Shown here piece by piece: positions 31,075-38,430 of a stretch of 43,295 nt of DNA. The stretch comes from Candidatus Firestoneibacteriota bacterium. Its GTDB lineage: Bacteria > Oederibacteriota > D2-FULL-39-29 > CAIOVX01. The notes under the pieces were generated by a model that worked only from the letters and a program-made list of their open reading frames with translations, had not been told where the DNA came from and did not search any database. The DNA is taken from contig CAIOVX010000036.1 in assembly GCA_903861835.1 (NCBI GenBank), positions 1 through 43,295 of the forward strand, read 5' to 3'. The translations under genes and the position numbers were made by a program. Each line of letters begins with the position of its first letter. The stretch's first letter is position 1.

Positions 31075-32181
31075 TTAGTATCTCCCATATTCTAACGCCG
31101 ACTCATACATCGCTATTATATTTTCCACCGGCGTGTCGTTCTGTATCTCGTGACAGGCCGCCAGTATATAGCCGCCGTCCTTTCCCAGTGTTTCTATCTT
31201 GTGCTTGACTTCCTTCTTCACATCCGAAACGGAACCGAAAGGAAGTATCTCCTGCTCGTCTATCGCCCCGTGAAAAACCACTTTGTCGCCGAAATCTTGC
31301 TTTAAGCGCTCAGGTTCCATATTCAAGGCCCGCGTCTGCACCGGATTGATTATGTCAACCCCGTCCTCTATCAGATCGCCAAGGAACGAATGGATTGACC
31401 CGCAGGAATGAAGGAAGATCTTCGCTTTGGTATATTGCCTTATGTCGGCAATATAGGATTTGTTCACCGGCTTGATAAATTCTTTATAAAAATCGAGAGA
31501 AAAGAAGGTGCCGTTTTGAGTGCCGTAATCATCTCCAAGCTGTACCATATCAAGGTACTTGCCCACGGCCCCATAGAAAACTTCCGAGGAGTCCTTCTGA
31601 AGTTTATGAATAATACCGAAAAGCTTAACCGTAAACTCCGGTTCAATGGCCATTCCCATAAGTATTCTTTCAAACCCGCAGAGCCAGCAGGCCCTTTCAA
31701 ACACCCCCGCAGATGCGGCTTGTCCGACCACGACAAAAGGAGTGTCGTTGTGAAGCCTTTTCGCTTGCTCAACTATTTCATCACGCACGCCCATAGCGTG
31801 AAAGTCCGGCCACTGATATTTGTCAAGGTCTTCGCGGGTCGCGTCTTTAAGCGGGAAGAAAACATTCTGCTGGTCCTCTCCCGAGAATTTGCTGCCCACG
31901 CCCCAGTTGTCAAAACTCGTTCCGTCTGAAAGGGGAGCCCTGGGTTTTGCCGGCTTCTTTGACCCCGGAGTTACCCTTCTGAAATCAATCTGAAATCTTT
32001 CAAGCACGCGCGAATCAAAATCCTTGTACCAGGCAAGCGGTTCGCCTTTTAGCTTTAAGGCTTCTCTTAAACGCGCATAAACGGCAGGCTTGATGCCGGA
32101 GAGCCAGCCGCCGAGGTCCAGCGGCACCCTGTCGGCTTCCTGATGCGAGCAAATCTTATAAAAGCGTTCTCTGGAATTCAA
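31075..32181 (-). CDS. UroD/MtaA-family protein (paralogue 2)
   Basis: The 368-residue protein opens NSRERFYKICSHQEADRVP, like the protein at 28098-29216, and contains the family's zinc motif AKIFLHSCGSIHSFLGDLI, then the INPVQTRALNMEPERLKQDFGDKVVFHGAID region and HEIQNDTPVENI. HSCG plus the later Cys/His fits methyl-corrinoid transferases such as MtaA rather than heme UroD. The start is TTG at 32181 with GGAGGCGCA before it. It is flanked on both sides by intergenic repeats and has no co-transcribed partner. Confidence 0.86.
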   Translation of the reverse strand: MNSRERFYKICSHQEADRVPLDLGGWLSGIKPAVYARLREALKLKGEPLAWYKDFDSRVLERFQIDFRRVTPGSKKPAKPRAPLSDGTSFDNWGVGSKFSGEDQQNVFFPLKDATREDLDKYQWPDFHAMGVRDEIVEQAKRLHNDTPFVVVGQAASAGVFERACWLCGFERILMGMAIEPEFTVKLFGIIHKLQKDSSEVFYGAVGKYLDMVQLGDDYGTQNGTFFSLDFYKEFIKPVNKSYIADIRQYTKAKIFLHSCGSIHSFLGDLIEDGVDIINPVQTRALNMEPERLKQDFGDKVVFHGAIDEQEILPFGSVSDVKKEVKHKIETLGKDGGYILAACHEIQNDTPVENIIAMYESALEYGRY

Positions 32182-32198
32182 TGCGCCTCCTGTGCAAA

Positions 32199-32302
32199 AC
32201 GTGTACCGTGCACCGTTTACAGTTTACCGTTGTCCGTGTACGGTTTACCGTTAAGAACAAACTTCATCACACGGTAAACGGTTAGCGGTAAACGGTACAC
32301 GT
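32199..32302. repeat. Family C period-7 inverted repeat
   Basis: Left arm (32199-32253) is a run of 7-base units ACCGTGC, ACCGTTT, ACAGTTT, ACCGTTG, TCCGTGT, ACGGTTT, ACCGTTA. Right arm (32269-32302) has ACGGTAA, ACGGTTA, GCGGTAA, ACGGTAC. The outermost 11 bases are a perfect inverted pair: ACGTGTACCGT (32199-32209) and ACGGTACACGT (32292-32302). It ends 4 bases from the ThyA-like stop. Confidence 0.85.
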
Positions 32303-32306
32303 CATT

Positions 32307-33131
32307 TTACAGCCCGTTCTTTTTCTCTTCCGCCAGTTTTTCCTTCCCTATCTCAAAAAACGGTTCCGCAAACTCCGTGTTCCAGACCCGTTCCTCAAAT
32401 TTCCTGTTCTTCACGGTCTCAAGGAATTTCTTAAAATCATTGTAGTAAGAACCATATATATGGAAACTATTGGCGTAATGAACATAGCGCCCGACGCGCA
32501 CCTTCTTGCCGATTTTTTTACCTATCTCTTCTGCTATCATCTTCTGCAGTTCGGTCAGAGCAAAAACATTCATGAAAGCCGCTTTATAGGCGTCATTAGA
32601 GCGCCAGATGGTATTGACATTGAGCACAGGCGTGCCGTCAGAGTCAGGCAGGAGGCGGGCCCAGAGCATCTGCAGGCAGGGCGGATCATAGGAAGGCGGA
32701 TCCTTGTAAACATTCCAGGTAATGGCCTGCGCCCTTCTTGAATGCCCGCTCACGATAAGCTTGTTTATAATGTAAGCTATCTGGTCAATGCTGGTCCCTT
32801 CGGTTTTGTAATTGAAGAACCTTTCGTGATAGGTATAGGTCCACTTGCCTTCCGCGGGGTTTATCCAATGGTCGTGCACGCCGTTCACAACTTCCTGACG
32901 GTAGACCTCGAGGTCTTCAAGCCCGCCCGGGAAAGCGCGATGTATCCGCGGTTCCTTGAATGGGTCATTGACCACCATCATCATAGTGCAGTCTTTGCTG
33001 GGAGGATCCCCCGGCTTGTCATACTCGGTCTTTATATCACAACCCTTTTCCCAGGTCTCTATAACCGCTTTTTCCCAGGCTTCGGGAAGCGTGTCCCCTT
33101 CCACTCTAAGTACCGGAATATTTCCTTCCAT
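32307..33131 (-). CDS. Thymidylate synthase-family (ThyA-like) protein
   Basis: The 274-residue protein has the ThyA core in the C-terminal half: paired arginines (132-133), the nucleophile Cys152 in DPPCLQMLW, RSND (177-180), Asn188 and HYANSFHIYG (218-227). Residues 1-125 differ from classic ThyA. Cys, Arg, Asn and the HIY motif indicate a pyrimidine C5 transferase: thymidylate synthase or a dUMP/dCMP hydroxymethylase-like enzyme. The conserved LGLPFN section reads YKAAFMN. No folA is nearby. GGAGGAATCA precedes the ATG, and the gene has its own strong promoter. Confidence 0.8.
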   Translation of the reverse strand: MEGNIPVLRVEGDTLPEAWEKAVIETWEKGCDIKTEYDKPGDPPSKDCTMMMVVNDPFKEPRIHRAFPGGLEDLEVYRQEVVNGVHDHWINPAEGKWTYTYHERFFNYKTEGTSIDQIAYIINKLIVSGHSRRAQAITWNVYKDPPSYDPPCLQMLWARLLPDSDGTPVLNVNTIWRSNDAYKAAFMNVFALTELQKMIAEEIGKKIGKKVRVGRYVHYANSFHIYGSYYNDFKKFLETVKNRKFEERVWNTEFAEPFFEIGKEKLAEEKKNGL

Positions 33132-33159
33132 TGATTCCTCCGCGGTTCCGCTAAAACAG

Positions 33160-33193
33160 GTATAATTATACTTAAAGCGCCGCTTTCTATCAA
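33160..33193 (-). promoter_or_regulatory. ThyA-like gene promoter with palindromic -10
   Basis: TTGATA (33193-33188), 17 bases and TATAAT (33170-33165) on the minus strand form a near-consensus sigma-70 promoter; start near 33158. The -10 lies within a 12-base palindrome GTATAATTATAC (33160-33171). A second inverted repeat AAAGC-GCC-GCTTT (33174-33186) sits in the spacer. Confidence 0.72.
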
Positions 33194-33208
33194 GAAGAAG
33201 TCAGGCCG

Positions 33209-34021
33209 CTATACTTTATAGGTCCAAACCTTTTTAATGAGTTCCTTTGCCGTCTTTGCCTTTACAAGCGGTTCCGTTATCCACTCCTTGGGAAGATCAT
33301 CAGGGTGGCTTGCTCTCAATTCTTTCTCCGGCTTTGCAAAGATGTCATTTTGATAGGTGAAAGGAGCTTTGAGCTTGTACGGCTTTACCTTTCCTATATT
33401 CTTAACGGCAGTTTCCACTCCCTCGCGTATTCTTTTCCTTGCCTCATCCTTTGAAAGCGATATCGCGGCGTAACGGGAAAGCCCTTCCTTGACGGGAACG
33501 GCAACAATACCGGGAATTATTTTTTTGGCTTCGTTGCAGGCGCCCGTATCTCCGGAGATCATTATTGCCGGAACATCAAAAGCGCCCGCGACAAAAGCGA
33601 AAATCGCGAACTCGCCTGCCGGTTTTCCGTTTAACCTGAACTCGCGGCATTCAAGGCACATCGTATGGTATAACACTCCGCCTCTTGTCCTTGCCATGGA
33701 GTGCGCGCCTATCATTATCATCGCGTCAAAGGAAGAATCTAACCCCGGCATAATTCTGGGCCTTCTTGTTCCGTGGACTATTCTTGCCCGGCTGTCTAAG
33801 GTTTCAGGGTCAATGGTATAACCCCTGCCGTGCGCGTCATCAATCAGCACTTCATCCGCCCCGCCTAAAAAACAGCCTTCCACGGCGGCGTTCACTTCCC
33901 CCGTCAAAAGCCTCGCGCCCCTCTGCCTTTTTATAATATTCGGCGCGCTTTCATCCGCCCTGTCTTCAAAATCAACTACCCCGGCAACGCCTTCGTAGTC
34001 CGTCATTATGTATATTTTCAT
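33209..34021 (-). CDS. M55-family D-aminopeptidase (DppA-like), copy 1
   Basis: The 270-residue protein starts MKIYIMTDYEGVAGVVDF, placing the zinc ligands Asp8 and Glu10 exactly where DppA has them. LIDDAHG (His64), IGAHSMA, LYHTMC and NGKPAGEFAIF supply the other ligands and the proposed nucleophile. M55 enzymes are decameric zinc aminopeptidases that release D-amino acids such as D-alanine from short peptides. The start overlaps the transporter stop (ATGA). A paralogue lies at 34953-35777, with a DMT transporter between them. Confidence 0.92.
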   Translation of the reverse strand: MKIYIMTDYEGVAGVVDFEDRADESAPNIIKRQRGARLLTGEVNAAVEGCFLGGADEVLIDDAHGRGYTIDPETLDSRARIVHGTRRPRIMPGLDSSFDAMIMIGAHSMARTRGGVLYHTMCLECREFRLNGKPAGEFAIFAFVAGAFDVPAIMISGDTGACNEAKKIIPGIVAVPVKEGLSRYAAISLSKDEARKRIREGVETAVKNIGKVKPYKLKAPFTYQNDIFAKPEKELRASHPDDLPKEWITEPLVKAKTAKELIKKVWTYKV

Positions 34022-34884
34022 TTATCCCCTCCGTTAAATTTCCATGGTATGTCGGAAATAATCATTCCCGCAAAGATCAGCCCTCCGCCAAGGACGCGGA
34101 CCGGGATTGCTTTTTCTCCGCCGATCGTCCAGGCAAGCGCTGCCGCAAATACCGGTTCCAGAGTGTAAATCAGGGACGCCCTGACTGCATCAACATGTTT
34201 CTGCGAAAATATCTGCACCAGAAAAGAAAATATTGTCGGGAGGGCAATCAGAAAGCCGAGTGAAATAACAGCCTTCCCCCAGACAATGGAGAATGAATAC
34301 CCCATTACCAGCGCCGTTATCAGACTTAGCAAACCCGCGAAGAAGAACTGCTGGAAACAGAGCACAAGCGGGTCCAGCCCTTTCTTTCCGAACTTATCTA
34401 TGAAGAGAATATGGAACGCGCTTGCGGCGGCGGCAAGCATCGTAAGAAAATCGCCAAGATTTATGGCCTTAAGCCCTTCCGTCAGGAACCACAGGCCCGC
34501 CACGTCTATGCCAATGGCAAGCAGCGAGCTTTTCTTAAGCTTCCCGCCGAAAAGCAGTATGGAAAAAATAGGCACAAAGACTACAAACATCGCCGTGATG
34601 AACCCGGAATTGGAAGCCGTGGTGTAGACCATTCCGACGCCTTGAAGCACGGTAACCAGCCAGACCGTGAAAGCAAGTATAAACCCTTCCAGGAGATTCC
34701 TCATAATGTTCTTTTTGAGAACCACAATTAGGATTGCAACAAAAACAGAGGCAATAAGGAATCTGTAGGCAACCATAACAAACGGATTAACCGTTGAAAC
34801 AAGGTCTTTTACTATGAAAAACGACGAACCCCAGACCAGGGTAGCCGACAAAAGCATTATGTCGTGGAATCTCTTGCTTCTCAT
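34018..34884 (-). CDS. EamA/DMT-family transporter
   Basis: The 288-residue protein has about ten membrane helices and the paired EamA repeats: LSATLVWGSSFFIVKDLV at the N-terminus and a second start near LTMLAAAASAFHILFIDKFG. Conserved SLIYTLEPVFAAALAWTIGGE lies near the end. DMT carriers move amino acids, nucleotides or drugs, often outward; the substrate is unknown. The ATG at 34884 follows AAGGGA by five bases. Placed between two M55 peptidases and co-translated with the first, it may export or import products of D-amino-acid peptide breakdown. Confidence 0.9.
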   Translation of the reverse strand: MRSKRFHDIMLLSATLVWGSSFFIVKDLVSTVNPFVMVAYRFLIASVFVAILIVVLKKNIMRNLLEGFILAFTVWLVTVLQGVGMVYTTASNSGFITAMFVVFVPIFSILLFGGKLKKSSLLAIGIDVAGLWFLTEGLKAINLGDFLTMLAAAASAFHILFIDKFGKKGLDPLVLCFQQFFFAGLLSLITALVMGYSFSIVWGKAVISLGFLIALPTIFSFLVQIFSQKHVDAVRASLIYTLEPVFAAALAWTIGGEKAIPVRVLGGGLIFAGMIISDIPWKFNGGDK

Positions 34885-34915
34885 CAAAATCCCTTAAGCC
34901 TTAAGCGTTTCGCCC

Positions 34916-34950
34916 TAATCTGCGTAATCTCTTTTTGAATCCGTGAAATC
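34916..34950. repeat. Family B repeat, single arm (B3)
   Basis: TAATCTGCGTAATCT, a T-rich centre, then GAATCCGTGAAATC. It matches the units at 5438-5474 and 6080-6115 and ends 2 bases from the stop of M55 copy 2 (34953). No left arm is present. Confidence 0.74.
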
Positions 34951-34952
34951 TT

Positions 34953-35777
34953 TTAAACTTTCTTGCCGTAGATTTTCTTCAGCAGTTCCGCCGCGGACTT
35001 GGCCTTTATCAGCGGGCCTGTGGTCCATTCCTTAGGGAGATTATCAGGATGGCTTGCATACTGCTCGCCGTTTTTCAAAGTCTCCGGCCACAGGTCTTCC
35101 TGATAAGTGAAAGGCGGCTTTAGTTTGTAAGGTTTAACTTTGGAAATGTCCGCAAGAGAACGCGAGACGCCTTCCCGAATCCTTTCCCTCGCAGCTTCCG
35201 GGGAAAGCGAAATCGCAACGGTCCTGGCAAGTCCTTCTTTCACGGCGACAACAGTTATCCCCGGAATAAAGCGGGAGGCTTCTTTGCAGGCCGCAGTATC
35301 TCCCGATACAAATACCATCGGGACGCCGAAAGTCCCTGCCTTTAGGGCAAACAGCCCTATTTCCCCGGCCGGTTTCCCGTTGATTCTTATCTGCCGGACA
35401 TCCTTTGAACTCATTGTATGAGAGAGCACGCCCCTGTGGGTCCCTATCATTGAATGAGCTCCGACAAACACCACAGCGTCAAAGGAGGCGTCAAGGCCTG
35501 CCATCATCCCCGGACGTTTCGTTCCGTGCAATATCTTTGCCCTGCCGTCCAGGTTCTCGTAATCTATGATATAGCCGCCGCCGTGTGAATCGTCTATCAG
35601 GACCTCCGAAGCTCCGGCGGAAAAACAACCTTCGACCGCAGCGTTTACCTCTCCGGTCAAAAGACGGCCCTGCTCCGCGCGCCGCTGATTATAGGAGGTT
35701 TCATTATTTTCACGATTGCGGTCAAAATGAACCACTCCTGCCGCGCCTTCAAGGTCTGTCATTATATATATTTTCAT
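34953..35777 (-). CDS. M55-family D-aminopeptidase (DppA-like), copy 2
   Basis: The 274-residue protein is a clear paralogue of copy 1 and keeps the zinc set: Asp8 and Glu10 in MTDLEGAAGVV, LIDDSHGGG, VGAHSMIG, LSHTM and NGKPAGEIGLFA. Most differences are near the N-terminus (an insertion rich in Arg, Asn and Glu) and near the end (a short insert at DLWPETLKNGEQY). The ATG at 35777 is preferred over a GTG six bases earlier because it matches copy 1. It follows the lipoprotein gene TGA by two bases, so they form an operon. It is probably a D-amino-acid peptide hydrolase. Confidence 0.91.
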   Translation of the reverse strand: MKIYIMTDLEGAAGVVHFDRNRENNETSYNQRRAEQGRLLTGEVNAAVEGCFSAGASEVLIDDSHGGGYIIDYENLDGRAKILHGTKRPGMMAGLDASFDAVVFVGAHSMIGTHRGVLSHTMSSKDVRQIRINGKPAGEIGLFALKAGTFGVPMVFVSGDTAACKEASRFIPGITVVAVKEGLARTVAISLSPEAARERIREGVSRSLADISKVKPYKLKPPFTYQEDLWPETLKNGEQYASHPDNLPKEWTTGPLIKAKSAAELLKKIYGKKV

Positions 35778-35779
35778 TT

Positions 35780-36820
35780 TCACCTCATATCTATCAGCTG
35801 CGGGGTTAAAATGTAATCCTTGCCCGACTGCCTTTTTTTATAACAGAAGATATAATTCCCATCCCACGAATACTCGGGATAGAGTTCCCAGTCATCCGGG
35901 GTCCCCGTGACATTTACCGTACTTCCCGTTTTAAGGTCCAGCATATAAATGTCGCTGTTCTCCTGGTAGTAGACTTTTTCTTCTTTACCTTTTTCGTTCT
36001 TTTCCATATGCGGCTTTAACTCGCCGAAATTGTAGGCAACCTTGCTGCCGTCGGGAGAGAGCGAAAGCCAGGTCGAGGCCGCAGCTCCTGAGGGATTTGG
36101 AAGCGTGGTAAAACAGGCGAGACTGGAATAGGAACCGCTTTCCGCTTCAGCCGTTCCGAACTCAAGGGCTTTCACCACCAGCAGTTTCTTTGAATCCGGA
36201 AACCAGAGCAGGCCCTGCGCCCCGTCCGTGAAACTCTTGAGCTTTTCTCCTTCCACGGAATATATCTTTACCTTTCCTTCGGGCTGTTTAACATAGGCGA
36301 TCTTTTTGCCGTCCGGAGACCACTGAAGAAAGAGCGCGGGATCCTTTGAAAGCAAACGGTTTCCTGTCCCTTCCAGGGTGACGACGAATACGCCTTTTGG
36401 CGATGCATAGGCAAGAAACCTGCTGTCCGGCGAAGCCGCCGCGAAAAGCGGATTGCCCTCGGTCTTTATTTTCCTTTTCTTCATCCCGTCAATTTCCAGG
36501 CATACCAGCGAGCCGGAATCGGAGTAGACTATTCTCCTGCCGTCGGGCACAATGCAAAGTTTTTGAAAGAGGTCATTGGTGCTTTTGGAATTGGAGAGTT
36601 CCGCGAGTTTCTTTGTTTTTCCGGAGGAAACGTCAAGGATGAAGATATTGCCGGTCTTTTCGGAGATGCCAGCGAGCAGGTATTTCCCCGGTATCCATTT
36701 CATCGCGTCCGCGGAAGCGCTTTTTGGCAGCGGGATGAGGGTTCTCTTTTGAACTTCGACTTTAGAATTGCACGACGCCAACATTACAACCAAAACCAAC
36801 AGTCCAAGGTGTTTTTTCAT
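35780..36820 (-). CDS. TolB-like beta-propeller lipoprotein
   Basis: The 346-residue product has a lipoprotein signal with lipobox LASC (Cys about 17), then six or more WD40/PD40-type repeats: AASPDSRFLAYAS, LQWSPDGKKIAYV, LWFPDSKKLLVV, SLSPDGSKVAYN and PEYSWDGNYIFCY. This fits a TolB-like periplasmic propeller anchored by lipid. In TolB such propellers bridge the inner system and Pal; here no tol genes are near. The ATG at 36820 has GAGG eight bases upstream. It is co-transcribed with M55 copy 2, suggesting envelope peptide turnover. Confidence 0.87.
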   Translation of the reverse strand: MKKHLGLLVLVVMLASCNSKVEVQKRTLIPLPKSASADAMKWIPGKYLLAGISEKTGNIFILDVSSGKTKKLAELSNSKSTNDLFQKLCIVPDGRRIVYSDSGSLVCLEIDGMKKRKIKTEGNPLFAAASPDSRFLAYASPKGVFVVTLEGTGNRLLSKDPALFLQWSPDGKKIAYVKQPEGKVKIYSVEGEKLKSFTDGAQGLLWFPDSKKLLVVKALEFGTAEAESGSYSSLACFTTLPNPSGAAASTWLSLSPDGSKVAYNFGELKPHMEKNEKGKEEKVYYQENSDIYMLDLKTGSTVNVTGTPDDWELYPEYSWDGNYIFCYKKRQSGKDYILTPQLIDMR

Positions 36821-36868
36821 AGTCATCGCCTCTTTTAATAGCAGGGTTTTTCATTTTAAAAAGCTTGC

Positions 36869-36944
36869 AAGCCGCACTTCGTGCGTCTTGTTCTATAGTG
36901 GAGGATATCATTCATTCCAGGCTGCGCCTGGCATAGCAGAATAA
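36869..36944. repeat. Family D two-hairpin element, copy 3 (D3), inverted
   Basis: Hairpin 2: AAGCCGCAC (36869-36877), TTC, GTGCGTCTT (36881-36889). Hairpin 1: ATTCCAGGC (36914-36922), TGC, GCCTGGCAT (36926-36934), with one mismatch. Compared with D1 and D2 the hairpin 1 stem has two base-pair swaps (a G:C to A:T and an A:T to G:C), each compensated in the other arm. It lies 49 bases upstream of the lipoprotein gene. Confidence 0.87.
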
Positions 36945-37092
36945 GGTTTATAAGGTAAAAACAATAACCAGCCTTGCATAATTCCGGAATTATTTGCCTG
37001 GCTCAGATATTTTGTCTTGCCTTTACTTTACAAACTTTTTCCCGCGTTCTACGTTATAAACGTTAAGAACGTTACAAACGTTACGAACCTCT
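36945..37092. repeat. Family A period-9 repeat cluster (A7)
   Basis: Next to D3 a short left arm AAGGTTTATAAGGTAAA (about 36943-36960) is followed by about 60 unique bases. A right arm (37021-37092) then mixes the AAGG and ACGTT types (CTTTACTTTACAAACTTT, then ACGTTATAA, ACGTTAAGA, ACGTTACAA, ACGTTACGA). It reaches the obg stop at 37093. The 272-base gap 36821-37092 holds only this and D3. Confidence 0.78.
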
Positions 37093-38112
37093 CTAATTTT
37101 TTTCTTTTATTTTCTTGTACTTCTTAAACACCTCGAAAACGAGTTCCTTCAACCCCTCCCCCTTCATCGCCGCTATCGGGAAGAGTTTCACCTTCTTTTT
37201 CGCCAGGTGTTTCTTGAGCAGTTCATAGTTCTTCTTCGCCCCGGGCATGTCCAGTTTATTCGCGGCGACGACCTGCGGCTTTTTCGCGAGTTCCTTGCTG
37301 TAGAGCGCGAGTTCCTTGTTGATGTTCGTGTAGTCCTTGACGGGATCCCTTTCCTCGGCAGAAACATCCACCATATGAACAAGTATTTTGGTTCTCTCCA
37401 CGTGGCGCAGTATCTCGCCTCCGAGCCCCGCGCCTGTATGCGCGCCGTCTATTAGGCCCGGAATGTCCGCCCAGGTAAAACTCACCCCGGCTTCAATCCT
37501 TACAACTCCGAGATTGGGCGAAAGCGTAGTGAAAGGATAATTTGCTATCTTGGGATTGGCTTTTGAAATCTTAGAAAGGAGAGTTGATTTACCCGCATTG
37601 GGATAGCCGATTATCCCCACATCGGCGATGCTTTTCAGTTCAAGAAATATTGTCTTTTCCTCGCCTTCCTCGCCGTACTCAAAGGATTTCGGCGCGCGGT
37701 TTGTTGAGCATTTATAGGAAGTGTTGCCCCTGCCGCCCTTGCCGCCTTTAGCAATAAGCATTCCGGGGTTTTCGTTAAGAATCTCTCCGAGCACTTCTCC
37801 CGTGTCAAAATCTTTCACCACCGTCCCGAGCGGAACCAGGATTGTCATATCCTTCGCATTGCGCCCGTACATGTTCTTGCCCATGCCGTGCTCGCCGCGT
37901 TCGGCCTCAAAGTGGGGTTTATACCTGAAATCGATAAGCGTTGAAAGGCCGGAATTGCCAAGCAGTATTACGCTGCCGCCGTTTCCGCCGTTTCCGCCGT
38001 CAGGCCCCCCAAAAGGGACGCCTTTTTCCCTGCGGAAACTGAGGCAGCCGCTGCCGCCCGTCCCGGCTTTAACGAATATTCTGACTTTATCTATGAAAGG
38101 ATGTTTGTCCAT
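37093..38112 (-). CDS. obgE: Obg/CgtA GTPase, short form
   Basis: The 339-residue GTPase has the glycine-rich Obg domain (about 1-160: GGSGCLSFRREKGVPFGGPDGG) and a G domain with G1 GYPNAGKST, switch ANYPFTTL, G3 DIPGLIDGAH and G4 NKLD. The length shows that the optional C-terminal OCT domain is absent. Obg acts in 50S subunit assembly. It has no ribosome-binding site; an extended -10 (TGCTAAAAT) lies so close that the predicted leader is about four bases. It is separated from the iron operon by 33 bases. Confidence 0.96.
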   Translation of the reverse strand: MDKHPFIDKVRIFVKAGTGGSGCLSFRREKGVPFGGPDGGNGGNGGSVILLGNSGLSTLIDFRYKPHFEAERGEHGMGKNMYGRNAKDMTILVPLGTVVKDFDTGEVLGEILNENPGMLIAKGGKGGRGNTSYKCSTNRAPKSFEYGEEGEEKTIFLELKSIADVGIIGYPNAGKSTLLSKISKANPKIANYPFTTLSPNLGVVRIEAGVSFTWADIPGLIDGAHTGAGLGGEILRHVERTKILVHMVDVSAEERDPVKDYTNINKELALYSKELAKKPQVVAANKLDMPGAKKNYELLKKHLAKKKVKLFPIAAMKGEGLKELVFEVFKKYKKIKEKN

Positions 38113-38122
38113 TGTAAGGGTG

Positions 38123-38131
38123 ATTTTAGCA
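38123..38131 (-). promoter_or_regulatory. Extended -10 promoter immediately before obg
   Basis: On the minus strand TGCTAAAAT (38131-38123) is a TG-N-TAAAAT extended -10. The predicted start is near 38116, leaving about four bases before the ATG at 38112. No ribosome-binding site is present, so initiation is probably leaderless or nearly so. Confidence 0.58.
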
Positions 38132-38145
38132 TATATGGAAGGGTT

Positions 38146-38430
38146 TTACTTCTTTTTCCTGAACCAGCGGGCGGGATTGAGCTTATCCCAGTGCTTTTTC
38201 ACAAACTCTTCTCCAACCAGAAATATGCCGAACCAGAAAAGCGCTTCAGACACGCCTATCGTCAGCCCCGCGAAGAATATCTTGTGTTTCATTGAGATAT
38301 CAAGGAAGTATATATGGAAAGGGAGGTAGTACCTTATGGAAGACACTACAATAAGCGCCACTCCAAGAACCACCAGGGCCTTCCGGTTCTTCCTGGGAGC
38401 GCACTCTGTCTGCCCGTTTTCTTCCGTCAC
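38146..38430 (-). CDS. Small 'transporter suffix'-type membrane protein
   Basis: The 94-residue protein has a polar N-terminus with one cysteine, two membrane helices (about 18-32 and 50-74) and a basic C-terminus LNPARWFRKKK. The pattern GEEFVKKHWDKLNPARW resembles the 'transporter suffix domain' family, small proteins beside transporters. Its GTG start overlaps the regulator gene stop (GTGA), so it is translated with the iron operon and may accompany FeoB. The function is unproven. Confidence 0.72.
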   Translation of the reverse strand: MTEENGQTECAPRKNRKALVVLGVALIVVSSIRYYLPFHIYFLDISMKHKIFFAGLTIGVSEALFWFGIFLVGEEFVKKHWDKLNPARWFRKKK

